NCBI RefSeq assembly: GCF_036669915.1
Contig: NC_089315.1
Span: 8,645,611-8,709,610, forward strand
Source of the DNA: Pocillopora verrucosa
Lineage: Eukaryota; Cnidaria; Anthozoa; Scleractinia; Pocilloporidae
Reading direction: 5' to 3'
DNA: 64,000 bases
The position numbers were made by a program, and so were the translations under genes. Every line of letters begins with the position of its first letter. Within the stretch, counting starts at the first letter, position 1. Shown piece by piece: positions 11,701-23,152 of this stretch. The notes beneath the pieces are model-generated. The model did not search any database and had not been told where the DNA came from. It was given only the letters and a program-made list of their open reading frames with translations.

Positions 11701-14700
11701 AGTACTAATTTTGGAGGATTAGCAACACTCTATATGAAATAATGCTTGGTTGGGCTTTGGCAGCTGTCTGTGCAGTCATGTATGCAGACACTGTCTTTAA
11801 TTACAGATTGTAGAAGATCGTTTTGAAAACTCGCATAACTCAAGTGTTTGGATATGCAGTGACCATGTTTCAATAAAAGTGAAAAATGTTTATGAAACCC
11901 TCCACATTTGTGGCATGTAGTTTTTCTTCCTTTTATGCATGCTATTTGTAAAATTTTTCCTTCTTTTGTGGCCCTTGTAGTGATCTAGGACACTGAAGTT
12001 GAGCAAGTAATATTTGATATCATGTATTGTATTTTGGTTTTAGTTTTACCGAAAATCAGTGTTTTTCAATCGGTAGATGTCATTGATGGGGGAAATACGA
12101 GGCTCTGTGGCACCAAGAGATATTGATCGATTTGATGACTTATTACTCAAGAAAGAAATTGAAATGATGAAGGTAAATAACACATATTTTCACAATATTA
12201 GTTATAAATTTTATAACTGAATTTTAAATATCCCTATAATTTAATCTATTTTATGTTCTTCATTTGCTTATGCTGTGGGATAACAACCTTTTCATTTTGA
12301 TGAAATTAACAGAGTCGCCAGTTTTTTGGAAACCACATGTCAGATGACAGACACTCCATTCACTCATATGCAAGCAGTGTGTCAAGCTTCTCTGGAAAGG
12401 GATCATCGTCAAGCCGCAGCTCGTTCAAAGTAAGATTGGAATTGTTCATGTATTTACATTTTTCCTGAGTTTCCATAGAAAGAAAATATGCGGTGCATGT
12501 AAATACGTATGCAGTTTAAATTGGAAAATACGAGTCTCTTAGAGATATCGAGCCACTTGAACCCGTGAGGATTTCAAATGAATTAGCTTTGCCAAATGAT
12601 AGCCATTAGAAATGCCATCGATATTATTCAATCAAGTGAGAAAAAGGTATTTTAAAACCCTGATTAGTAACGCATTGTCTTTTTAGTATCTTAGTAACAC
12701 GGAAGCTTTTTTTTTTTCGTTTTTAGGGTTCCGTAAACGGTTCTAACTCACGTCCCATCACCCCTCCACAAGTGCCTGAAGTTTTGCCTCCAAATGTGAA
12801 AGTAAGCTCGCAAATAGCGAAGACTTTTTTTACATCGGAGATTTCCGTGCCTTACAATATTAATATTTGGTCGGCTGAATTGAAATACACCAATACGTTT
12901 GCCAAAAGTTAATGAATAATAAACTACAGTCGGGTAACCTCAAATATAAAGCTTCACAATTTGAAGTGAGACAGTCAAGAAAGTTATTTTTCTCTGACAG
13001 TCAAGCTATTTATTTTTTCACATGCTTCCGTTTTATTTTTCATTCATATATTTTTCATTCTTATTTATGTATTTATGTATTTATCTATATATTGAGTAAA
13101 TTCCTCAATACTGGGATTGTTGACGTGTTACCCAACATCAAGCCAGTCAGTTTAAAAGGTTTTCTCTCAACTTGCCACTAAGTTAGTTTTAAATTGCAAG
13201 CCATTCCTTCCCGGTTTCGTATGATTAAACCGAAGAAATTGCAAACTTTAAGCTTTACTTACCCGCCCAAAATGGGTTGGACGTCATGATCATGACGAAG
13301 GACTGTTTGCACGGATCGGTCTTCTTGCAAAGTCAAATTGTAAGTTACGTATCATAACAGAAAATCAACAAAAATTAGAGCATTTTCACAATCCTTTCTT
13401 TGTGAACCTATACTTAACATATTTCCCTTACCTTGCCCGGATGAGAAAATGTTTCTTTCACAATAATTTAAGGAAACGTAACGAGATTTTTCTTTGGACA
13501 ACACAACTTAAAACGTAGGTCATTTTTTTTTCCTCCACGCCTTTGACGCGGTGTTCCCAACTTGAAATGAGCAGAAATAGGCGGGAAAACAACTCGTCAC
13601 TAGTCCTGCGCTTACATTTAACTTCGTCTGCAGATGTTCCATACAAGCTGTGGAATGGCTGGTGTAAACGACGGTGTTAACAGGCAGTTCTCTAGAAATT
13701 TATTTATTTTCTTCAGTTTTGCCTGACACTACGTCACAACTCCACAAAACGTTAGCACTGCAACACTCGATTTTATACAAGAGAAACTAAAGCCATAGTT
13801 AAATTTTATTCAAGACCAAGCTCTTACCACCAAGCACTAGTCTTTTCGAAGAACAGATCCTTGGAGTAGAAAGTTAATTTCAAACGCCTGAAATAATGCC
13901 CGGCATGGACGAATACCTAACCGGTTGGTTGCATGGAAAGGTGTTTAGCGTTACTTGTATATAGGTCTGACATTAATTTTCTTCTTTATTGTTCGGCAGA
14001 TTGCCTATGACGAAACATCCTCAACTTACGATGTTTATGAGGCCACACTGACATTCAACGAAGACCAGGAAGAGGTTGGTTCAAATCCCCTCGTTTAACA
14101 CATCAACAGATGTCTTGACAGCACGCACATAATAACTTTGCCATTATTAAGACAATAACAGATTCAAGATTCTTCATAGTCTTCAAGTCCAAAAGAACGG
14201 AAAATTCTAATAGACATATGCACTCATTTCGACGCTTTCCTTTTTAGACTTTTGACGATGGAGAGATGGAAGGACTTCCATCTTTACTGAACATCAATCC
14301 GATGTCACTGGATATTCCTTTCTCTGAGGTAATGACCATTTTTGGTATCCTTCTTAATGTTCATGTCGAGTCGCCATCGTTCAAAGGTTAGGCAGGAGCT
14401 ACGTCCACGTCATAGTCCGCCATGTTGAAATTGTAATAACAAATTGATGTCAATGGACGATGAAATGACAGAAGTTTTTTACTTGCATGTAAATTTTACG
14501 AAGTGTTCTTCCATGAAATAGTTTAACCCTTCAACTCTCAGAAGTGTTTAACATGTAACTTCTCCCTAAAATATCCATTCATTATCCAACAAACAGTTAA
14601 TAAGGACACACAAATTAAACAAAAAGATGTTATCTTGCTCTAACACAAAATTCACATAACTAATTAAGAGGGTAATGTGTAGTAGCAAGAGGGGAGAATT

Positions 14701-17700
14701 AACAATCAGATCTTGGCTGTCAAAGGGGTTAAAGCGTTTGCTCCCTTCAGTTAGGAGTAGCCTTAAAACGACTTCCATGTCGCATAAAGTTCAGCTTTCA
14801 GTTCTTTGGTTGCTTGTGTAGAGAATCAACAATGCTTTTAAAAGACTTGCCACAATCGTATAATGCCGTTTTAGTATTTACTATTTCGATAGCGAAAAGA
14901 AAGCTTATACTATCTCCTAATCTTCCTCTTTCTTAGAGTACTTCATTTCCTTCTCCTGACATTAATTTCTCCTCACCAATGGTGACCTCTTCGCCTACGA
15001 ATGAGAGAGAACAAGAAATTCCAACGAGAACAAGAGGAGAAGCAACATCCAGTGAGAAAGTGGGTGACAACACTAGAAAAGTGAAAGAAGCTAAAGATTC
15101 CCCTCCCTATGAAGATATCAATCTTCATCCGGATGACTTCCCTGGGAAAAGAACATCGAAGCCACAGGATCACCCCAGCAGTCATGATTACATAAACGCG
15201 GATTTGCAACCCGCTGGGAAACCTCAGACACCTTCAAATCCTTTTATTTTTCCAAGTTCGTTCCAAGGCAACGGCACGAACACAGAGTTCAAGACATTTG
15301 AGTGTTCGCCATTGTGTACGTCGTCCACAATTGAAGCGACCATTTCAGAATCGACGTTGCAGAATCATATTAGTGACGCTAAAACCCAAGACAGCGACAA
15401 AGCGGATAAAACACAAAGTGTTGCCGCTGAAGTACCTGATGATGACCTGAGACCAGAAGTGGCGAAACTCCCTGGAAGGAAGAGGTTGGCATCCTGGGGT
15501 ACACCCCCAGACGATGAGGGTGCACCGAACGATGAACCAAACAGAGATACACCGGCTAACGGACACTATACCGATCGCCTGACAGGCTCTGGACAGACGA
15601 CTTTTGGTAACAACACGCTGGTTCAAACCAATGTGCACAATCAGCTTTCTGATGCCGGCATTGAGACGTCTTCACCGAGAGAAAGTCGTCAATGTTCTGT
15701 TTCCACGAACAGGAAGAGCTGGGACGGAGTGCGACATCCTGGCGAGTCTGGAGATAACCAAAAGTTGTCCATTCTGGAGAAACCGAAGAACAGTAAGGAA
15801 CGAAGTTGCAGTGATAGCAACTTGATGGTAAGAAACATACGATTGGGAGAGTAAACTCAGCTTTCGGGGGCTAAATAAAACTTGAGACCAGCTAGAATTT
15901 TTTATGGAATTTGTTTATCTTTTTTTTTTCTTTAAATTGATTTGGTAAACAATGTTATGGATCGTTTAATGGTAGTCGACGGAGTAATGAACACCTGGTG
16001 GTCTATCGATTGCATTTGCAAGCCCAGTTTGAGCTTTTTTTTTTTTTGACAAAACTAAGCCCTGAAAACAAGTATCTCAAATTATATTTGGGTGTATAAA
16101 AATTTAATTGATGTTTTTAATGGACAGAAGAGGAAATGACAATTAAGGACAAACCAGATTCGTAAAATAAAGAAAACTGGCTTTCAAAACCAATGACGAA
16201 TGGACTTAATGCTTGATTTTTGCTCTAAGAACCTCCCTAAGGAGCAGCAGAAGGTTATACAAGCAAAACATAGAGCAAGTCAAGAACTCTACGAGCTTCG
16301 CCAACACACCAAAACTAAGGTACAACTAACAAACTAACTCGGTTTTTTAAAAAAAATTTTTAATAGAAAAGTGGGCGGAAAAGCTCCTGACAATTGACTA
16401 AAGTGCCAGTTATTGGGAGTTGATAGTAGCCTGCCCTTGTAAACTGCTTACTCATATCATGTTCTCTTGTCATTATTAGGGCATTACAAGCCAAAACGAG
16501 ACTATTTCATCAGAAGTGAGCATGTCCCCAAAGTTGAATGGAGTTCGAGAGCCTGAGTTTGTCGTGGAAGTTGATAAATCAGTAGGGAGCTTGGGTCTGT
16601 CCTTGGAAGGCGGGTGCGATGCGGAAGGTGACGTGAAGATCAAGTCAGTCAAGGTGAGACTTCAGCTTTTAAGAACGAGAATGAATTGTCGATGAGCATG
16701 GGAGTTGTAGACCTTCACGGCTGAGCTAACTCTTGAATGTGCTAATGCTTAAGTTCAATGTAGTTTTTTTTAACTTTGATGATTAATTTAATTGTGGGAA
16801 GAAATCGTAGGGTAAATTAAACGCTGTAAATCTATTCTGTTTGACAAAATGAATGGTTTTTACATCAATTGAATGTCGCAGAAGCAAAGAGCATAGTAAT
16901 AGCAATTAAGGTAAATGTCACAAGAGACCACGGGCAACTCAGAGTAAATAAACCGCAAGAAAAAGCGGGTGAAAGTTCGCGATGGAGTGACGTTTCGCTT
17001 TTGAATGGTTAGGTAATGGATGTGATATTCTTACCCAGTGGCCAAGCAAAGTAAATCAAACACTTTTCGAGGTTTCCTTCTACATTATGTCGAAAATTGT
17101 CGCGTACCATCGTCGAGCAAGCACACCAAGTAGACAAGTTTCAGCGAGAGGATTTCTTCTTCATATACTAGAAGCATTTGTGCTGCATGCGTGAAAATCA
17201 AATGTTTTTTTTTGTAACACATGATTCATTCACAAACTTGATGTCAGATGTCCACATTCCCATTTCGACTCAACGAGGGTTCAAATTTTTGGTAGAGTTA
17301 ATTCATTGCATGCTTTCGTTGCAGCCCATCAGGAAAATGTGGAAACCGCTCTTTGCTGGAAATTTAACTACGTCATCTTAATGTTTTCAATCTGGTCAAC
17401 CAACAATTCTTGTTAGTAGCTCATTCTCACAATGCATTGACAGCGTACCAATTAGCAAGGCTGTCGAGATGTTGTTCAATAGAAACGAGTTTTCAAAATT
17501 GGCTTGGTTTATTTGTACTGATATGTAACGCACTACGTGATAGAAACTGTTGCGTGACAATAATAGAAAGAGTTATCAATTGAAGTCCCGTAAACTCATG
17601 AAACTGCCCTGGAACGCCACAATTCATTTGCTTAATTAAAGCTTCCACCTCTCTCTCTCCTTCTGGTCACTTCTATCGATCATTGGTTAATTTCATGAAT

Positions 17701-18244
17701 AGTGCTGTTACTAAGGCCATCTGGCCAGCACGCATGCTTTCATTGGCCATGCGGGTCAAAGTCGATCTCGCGGACTTCGCCGATTGTGCCGCAACGCTGA
17801 TGAGAGTGTGCTCCTTGCTCTCTTCCTGATAATTACGCACAATGCGTTTGTCGGGTATCCTTATCTAACAAATATTTTGCATTTGCCCTGCAAATTGGCA
17901 AGGCATTTACAATACTAAGACATACGATTTACCTTGTTTTGGCATTACTGGGCACAATATTTACACTTTCTTGAAAATGTTTTGGAACTTCATGATTACT
18001 GTATGGGCTCTTCGTTGTCACTTTTTTATCCGAATTTCAATTGAAAATTAAATTTTTTTTTTGTTTTTAGGAAGGTAATTTCGCAGCATGGAAATCTGGA
18101 GGGTTAAAACCGGGTCAAGTTCTTCTCCAAGTGGACGACACGCCGATACGAGGAATGACTAGCGGCGTGGCAGTACTCACCTTAAGAAAGGCTTATTCGA
18201 ACCCAGACTCGGCCGTCCTCAAACTTCTTGTTCGAGATATTTAG
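5737..18244 (+). CDS. WHRN: Whirlin homologue, 16 exons, 1,105 aa
   Basis: Exons: 5737-6399, 7299-7511, 8076-8201, 8676-8869, 9901-9987, 10667-10712, 11239-11454, 12077-12172, 12313-12429, 12727-12801, 14000-14074, 14248-14328, 14937-15827, 16230-16319, 16480-16653, 18071-18244. Every junction keeps frame, and a TGA lies in frame nine codons before the ATG. Domain order is that of long whirlin: harmonin-N-like helical domain (about 14-92), PDZ1 (152-236, GFGFYIRGG), PDZ2 (293-373, LGLMIRGG), second helical domain (465-547), low-complexity linker, and PDZ3 (1016-1105, LGLSLEGG) ending at the C-terminus. Human whirlin is about 907 residues; the excess lies mainly in the single 891 bp linker exon 13. 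Whirlin scaffolds usherin, ADGRV1 and myosin XV complexes in stereocilia and photoreceptors. A role in cnidarian hair-bundle or cnidocil mechanoreceptors is inference. The 46 bp exon 6 and the GC donor of exon 7 are predicted from frame. Confidence 0.93.
8878..8910. repeat. Short tandem repeat, 11 bp x 3
   Basis: CATGTACACAT occurs three times in a row, starting 8 bp after the donor of WHRN exon 4. The unit contains the palindrome TGTACA. Confidence 0.8.
14523..14732. mobile_element. MITE of the AACCCTTTAACTC family in WHRN intron 12
   Basis: About 210 bp starting TTAACCCTTCAACTCTCA and ending in a GGGTTAA end that is roughly its reverse complement. The interior is AT-rich, without coding potential, and resembles the copies at 40214-40420 and 59304-59513. 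Confidence 0.6.
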
Positions 18245-18473
18245 TGCAGTCACTCACTGATATAAACGTTTTCTGAATTTTTGTGTGAATTATTTGTTAC
18301 TGTATAGCTAAGCTTAATGAAAAAAATCAGCAAGTGAAGCTTACAAAGACGACTTGTATTTATCGAGATTTATAGAGTGTTTTAATGATGCATAAAGTTT
18401 TCCAATCGCAAAATGTACACCCCAGTATTGTTCACACCCTTTAACTTAAACACGCCTTAGTTAAAGGAATTCT

Positions 18474-18479
18474 AATAAA
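18474..18479 (+). terminator. WHRN polyadenylation signal
   Basis: AATAAA lies 230 bp after the WHRN stop codon and is the first canonical signal on this strand. It marks the probable 3' end of the transcript. Confidence 0.5.
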
Positions 18480-18599
18480 TTTTATCAATGGCTTGGCTTA
18501 TCTCCTCAGAGTTATACAATCAAGTTTTCCAGTCTTGTTCATTAAGGTTGCAAGTTCTAGAAAATCTCCCAAGGGGCGAAGTGCGCCTTTAGGTCGTTT

Positions 18600-18960
18600 A
18601 TCATTTAAGCCGCAATAATGTACTTGAAAAATTTACGCGCTTCTGATTGGCTGAAAACGAGTGCATTCTCATAAAACACGAGTGCAAGGTTTGAACATGA
18701 GCGCAAATTACAAATAGCGCGCGCACGCTTTCAAAATTTCGCCTGTCTTGACTTCTGTGATGTTTTTTCATGTACATTATTAACTTGTAAATTTTTCAAA
18801 GACTACATATTGCACTTTCCGTACGGGCTCGAGCAATTTTGTTGCCTTTATAAGATTTATTCGCGCTTCTTGAGACCAAATTGCACTCGAAATCATGTTA
18901 TTGCCTATACCAAATTGTGACAGTTTGATACTGAAATTGTTCTGTCGATATCAAATTCAC
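18600..18960. repeat. Dispersed repeat sharing a core with 62776-63060
   Basis: It carries TTCTGATTGGCTGAAAAC, then a GCAAA(T/C)TACAAATAGC segment, a CAAAATTT(C/T)G(C/T)CTGTCTTGA segment and TGTGATGTTTTTTCA. These blocks recur in the same order at 62776-63060, and a CACTC(G/A)AAATCATGTT(A/G)TT segment also matches. It lies just downstream of WHRN and is a dispersed non-coding repeat. Confidence 0.65.
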
Positions 18961-19235
18961 GAAAGGGACGGTTAAAAAAAAAAGAACTCGTTGCCTGGGG
19001 TTAGGGAAGAGGATTAAGAAACCTCTATGGGGGGTATGGGACTATGTTCCTCCGGAAAATGTATTTGAGGGGCGGCATAATACCGCCAGGCCCCTGGGGT
19101 TTTCCATCGACCCGCACAGGATTTGCGAAACTGCTCACGCAAATGAAAATAAGTAAAATCGAATTTGAAAATGCGTTCCCATCTACATTAGATTTTTTGC
19201 CTATAACGTTATCAAAATAGTTTATGCAGATATAA

Positions 19236-19735
19236 TTACAAAACAGTTTCCCTTTCTGTTACCAGCAAGACAGTTAAAGAAGAATCCTTTTGGCCAGTCA
19301 GGATTCTTCTCTCCGAGAATTCGATTCTCCTCACGCAAATGGATGTCAGTAATATAAAGACTTCAACAACTTCGATTCCACCTGCATATGAGAAAGCTGA
19401 AGGATATGAGTTTGTTTTGTCAGCCGCCAAAACTGGAGATATGATATGAAGAAGAAAAAATTCATATTTTTGCCACGTTCCTTACTTCATTTAGCAATAT
19501 TTTTTTCACGTTCATTCATTTGTCGTCTCTTTCTTTCCTTTTTATTTTCTTAATATTTCTCTCTTTTCTGTTCTAATTTTCCCTTTTTATACGAACGTTT
19601 TACACTTATCTCCGATGGATGCACCAAACAAAAATATAGAATAGGTTCACCTTTGGAAAGAGCCAAAACCCTGAGCCCTTTGTCTCTGTGTGAGAACTTG
19701 CAAGCAAGAAAGGTTTAATCAAATGGCTATGCGAA
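19236..19735 (-). pseudogene. Remnant of a third SLC16-like copy (last two exons)
   Basis: Two blocks match the last two exons of the transporter copies at 23.2 and 30.1 kb. The block at 19236-19432 is 197 bp, exactly the length of the last exon of the 30 kb copy, and is open to the same C-terminal ending ETVL. The block at 19610 to about 19735 matches the end of exon 3 but has an in-frame TGA, and its splice donor is changed from GTAAGT to ATAAGT. Homology stops near 19735 and exons 1-2 are absent, so this is a truncated pseudogene. It is in the same orientation and order as the functional copies. Confidence 0.8.
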
Positions 19736-20781
19736 CAGTAATGTATATAATTAGGTATATCCAGGGCGTTAAGCGCGTAAGATCCGCATGATAATTGTCA
19801 AATAAACCCATATTTGATGGAAACGAGTGCCCTCGACTCGTTGTGAAACGTGAGTGAGTCTTGAATCCTACGCGGAATTGCGTATCTGAGTGTGGATTTC
19901 CTTAGCTGATAAATGTAGCAATTTTTGTAACCTCAAGTCAGATTGGTATATAATAGATAGATCGTAGAACGGAACATATAATACTGCATTGTCGATAATG
20001 AAGTCACTATCACTGAACCAGCGTATGCGGAGTTCTCAGTAACTTAGTGGGAAATTCTGCGAAACCCACGCGCAGAAAGCGGGACCACTGAAATAAAACT
20101 AAGAATAACCTTTCAAGTAAAAGTTATCCAGATTTGTCTCGCGAAATCAATGTTAGTAGTGTTTTTGAGCAAGTGTTAGTACTTTACGTGGTCAGTTATG
20201 GCATAAATGGCGTTTTTAAGGTCCTTTATCTGTGGAACCTGTATTAAGTGGTCACTCCGCCACTCCCCGAGATTGACCGCTTAGTACAAGTGCGACTGTA
20301 GCTATTTCCGATTTAGCATGTACCCATATCCAGCCTTTACCAGCCTCTTGGTGAGCGAATAAGACAGATAATTAGACATGTGAGGGCGGGCGCAAAAGAT
20401 CGCAGTGGCTGTCGTTCGATCCTTGCATTTTAGTCTTCTTCAACACCAGCCTGGGAGAGGGGGGGTGTTTAGAGGATTTTGGGTGGAGTCGTATGGTTTC
20501 ATAGGGAACAGGGAGGGGGATCGGACGAGACAAAAATCCCCCAACCTCCCCCCTCCCCCCAACGATGATAATGACCAGTCCCTCAATCATCTCGTTATGT
20601 AAGAGCCGTAAAACCGTAAATAATTGGTATCCCCCTTGATTAAGGTACTTCGTTCCTTTAAAGGACAGGAAAAGTAGGAAATAATTCTCGCAGCGGTGTT
20701 TCCTCGATTACGTGCAAGCTGAATTCCAGTATTGCAGAAGTGAATCTTTTACGGTTACGGTTTTTAAGCATTGCCTATTAA
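19736..20781. other. Intergenic stretch, no gene seen
   Basis: Between the transporter remnant and the Myb-carrying element. It includes G-rich and C-rich runs (20455-20560), which open spurious frames on both strands. No conserved protein or RNA motif was seen. Confidence 0.5.
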
Positions 20782-22441
20782 GGACCTTAAGATCCGAGGA
20801 CGGCGGATGTCTACGTCGGCTGTCATGACCGAGGGGGACTGGGAAGAGGTTGTCGTCGCAAGGCGCGAAAAATCCTTAAGAGACCAAGTGAGTCGAAGGC
20901 CCGGGCGGCATTGTTTACATATTTTCGATTTTTATCACAAAGTACTTCAGTCATGGCTTCCTTTAGAGAGATTCGTAGCATTCTTCTGCAAAGTTTTGAT
21001 GATGGCGACAGCAGAAATTCTTACCGTTAATGATAAACGCCTAAACGAAATAAACAGCCTCAAAGATTTTCGTAATAATTAAAATCCTGACAGGGTTAGG
21101 CATTGTGAAAGGTATAGCTTATTTTTCTTCAGTTGTAAAAAATGCAAAATGAAGTTGTTCTATAGCTACTCGTCAGAGGACGAGTTCCTTATTCTTTATG
21201 ACGTTAACACATCCAAAAACCCCGATTTTCCTAATGAAAATTATGGGAAATTTGACCTTAATGATATGGATGACAGTGCGTGTTTATCCGAGTTTCGTTT
21301 TCGTAAGAGTGACCAGCATCAAATCCTGATGTTGCTTTTTGGACTGCTCCTCCTTCTTACTTTCAGCCTCTGGCCGCTGCTTCTGTAGCTGCATTTCTTC
21401 CATTTTCCATTTCTGCATGAGGTCGTTCTTTTCACGCAAATATGCCACCGTGTCACTACCACTTCTTCGACGTTTTGCTCTTGATGCTGTTTCATTCTCT
21501 ACCTCATCTTTCCTTTGTCTTTTCTGTGTCCCGCCAAGGTTCTCTAGAACTCGGTATCTCATTTCCGCTGCTTTGGCATTATCGACTTTCTTTTCGTCAT
21601 TTTGCGCTGTTTCTTCAACCACAGTTTCTTTTTCTACTATCTCCTCAAGTGCTTTTTCAACGTCACTCAAATCGGTATCTATTCCACTTGCCTTTTCTTC
21701 ATCTCGCATCTTTGCTCTAAATTTGTCGCTCAAAAGCGTATATCGTTGTCTGACAGATCGCTTCGTCACTCTGAACTGAGGATGTTGAAGGCTGTTCAGA
21801 TTGTTCGCTATTTTATCCCAAATTTGGCCCCTTACAATGCTTCCTTTCTTTGCCTTGAATGGTTCAAGAACGAGAATCTTCTGACAAATAATATTGTTAT
21901 GTTGTTCAGTCCACTCCGTGTTGGTTCTAAACATAAAAATAAAATGTTAACGCTTATTTTCTTTTTGTTTGTGTTGCACGTTGTTTGTTATTATCATTAT
22001 CATTTACCTAGCGTAATTCGTGTTGAGTTTCACGACATTCATTGTTAAAAACGTGAAAAAAAGAGAATAAGAAAACTTACTGAGCAATCTTCTTGGCACT
22101 CGTGTCGGCTGCAGCCATGACCTGTTTAGTGGAGAAGAAAAAAAACATGTTTTTTCTCGAAAATCAGGTCCCAGAAGAGTAGGCAAACGAATTAAAAATA
22201 TTATTGACTCCATAATATTCGAATATTCGCAGAATATTCGAAAATTGTAAAAAATAGTTTATAAAAACACTGTAATCAACTCACGTTTTGTACGTAACGG
22301 CAAACTAGTTGTTTTGACGTCGCAGACAACACTGCAGCTACGGCGGGAATTTACGGGGAACGGCTACCGGTAGTAGGTAAACACGCATTCAAACTTTCGC
22401 CCGCCGTCGTTGACATCCACCATCCTCGGATCTTAAGGTCC
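20782..22441. mobile_element. TIR DNA transposon carrying a Myb/SANT-like gene, about 1.66 kb
   Basis: The ends are inverted repeats: GGACCTTAAGATCCGAGGA at 20782-20800 and its exact reverse complement at 22423-22441, with weaker similarity continuing inward about 12 bp (CGGCGGATGTC versus TGGTGGATGTC). CTATT abuts both ends (20775-20779 plus AA on the left; 22442-22446 on the right), a possible imperfect target-site duplication. The only substantial gene inside is a Myb/SANT-like protein; there is no transposase. Such proteins accompany Harbinger-type transposases, so this is probably a non-autonomous Harbinger-like element. The superfamily is inferred. Confidence 0.75.
21284..22118 (-). CDS. 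Myb/SANT-like DNA-binding protein of a transposon, 226 aa
   Basis: Two exons: 22081-22118 (start MAAADTSAKKIAQ, donor GTAAGT) and 21284-21926 (acceptor ATGTTTAG), joining in frame to give 226 residues. Residues about 16-90 form a Myb/SANT-like helical domain with spaced Trp (TEWTEQ, QIWDKIA), a basic KRSVRQRY stretch and LLSDKFRAK. The rest is charged and helical, with a basic patch (RAKRRR) and a Gln/Lys/Glu-rich coiled-coil-like tail. In Harbinger-like transposons such a protein helps the transposase reach the nucleus and bind the ends. The frame is intact, which suggests recent activity or a retained role. Plus-strand frames over the same interval are shadows. Confidence 0.75.
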
Positions 22442-23152
22442 CTATTGTCTCGACTTAGGACAGAACCACCTGCATCAGTCCGACTTTTACCCAAGGGAGA
22501 GATTTTAACCAATAGAATAGGAATTGGCGAGATTAGATTAATTTCAGCCTTTGTGTCCCCATAGGTGTGTAGACTAAGAGGGTTGTCATGATATCCCCTT
22601 GTCGGGTCAAAAGCCATATTCATTTAATCTCCTGCATTTTACGCAAAATTTTATTTTATTTCATTTTCTTTCATTCAAAACCACCTGCCAAACCCCTGCC
22701 GACGGGTGCCTGCCTAACAGAAGCCTTGTGACAACAGTAGTCACACGCACCCAAGAGAGCGCCGACCCAAGGATTCTTCCACACACGAATACGACTCACT
22801 ATCGTGCACCTGAAGTTAAAGTGCCCTTACAGTTGTAGATGAGCTAACTTCACTGACTACAGATCCTGGAAAATAGATTTCCATGAGACCCATAAAACTC
22901 GCTGAGATAGAGGGTAAGTTGCATAAAAAGGTTGGAGATATTTTTCTAACGCTAAGAATAAACTGGTTTAAAGCTTAAAAAATAATAAGCCGTGAATGTT
23001 TCACTGACTCTCTAAACATGCAGGCTAGAAATGCGTTCTTATGTGTACATACATTTTTCGCTTTTATGTTATCAAAACAGTTGTACACACTGATATATTT
23101 ACAAAACAGTTTCCTTTTCTGTTACCAGCAGGACAACTGGTCAAGAATCTCC
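22442..23152. other. Intergenic stretch and 3' flank of the transporter
   Basis: No gene seen. The segment at about 23025-23110 (GAAATGCGTTC, TTATCAAAA(C/T)AG, ACAAAACAGTTTCC) resembles the segment at about 19165-19250, so the duplicated transporter units also share their 3' flank. Confidence 0.5.

Noticed and set aside
21339..22048. Plus-strand frames of 92-148 codons rich in Phe, Ser and Leu
   Set aside because: They lie opposite the Myb/SANT-like gene, whose domain and splice sites explain the coding signal.
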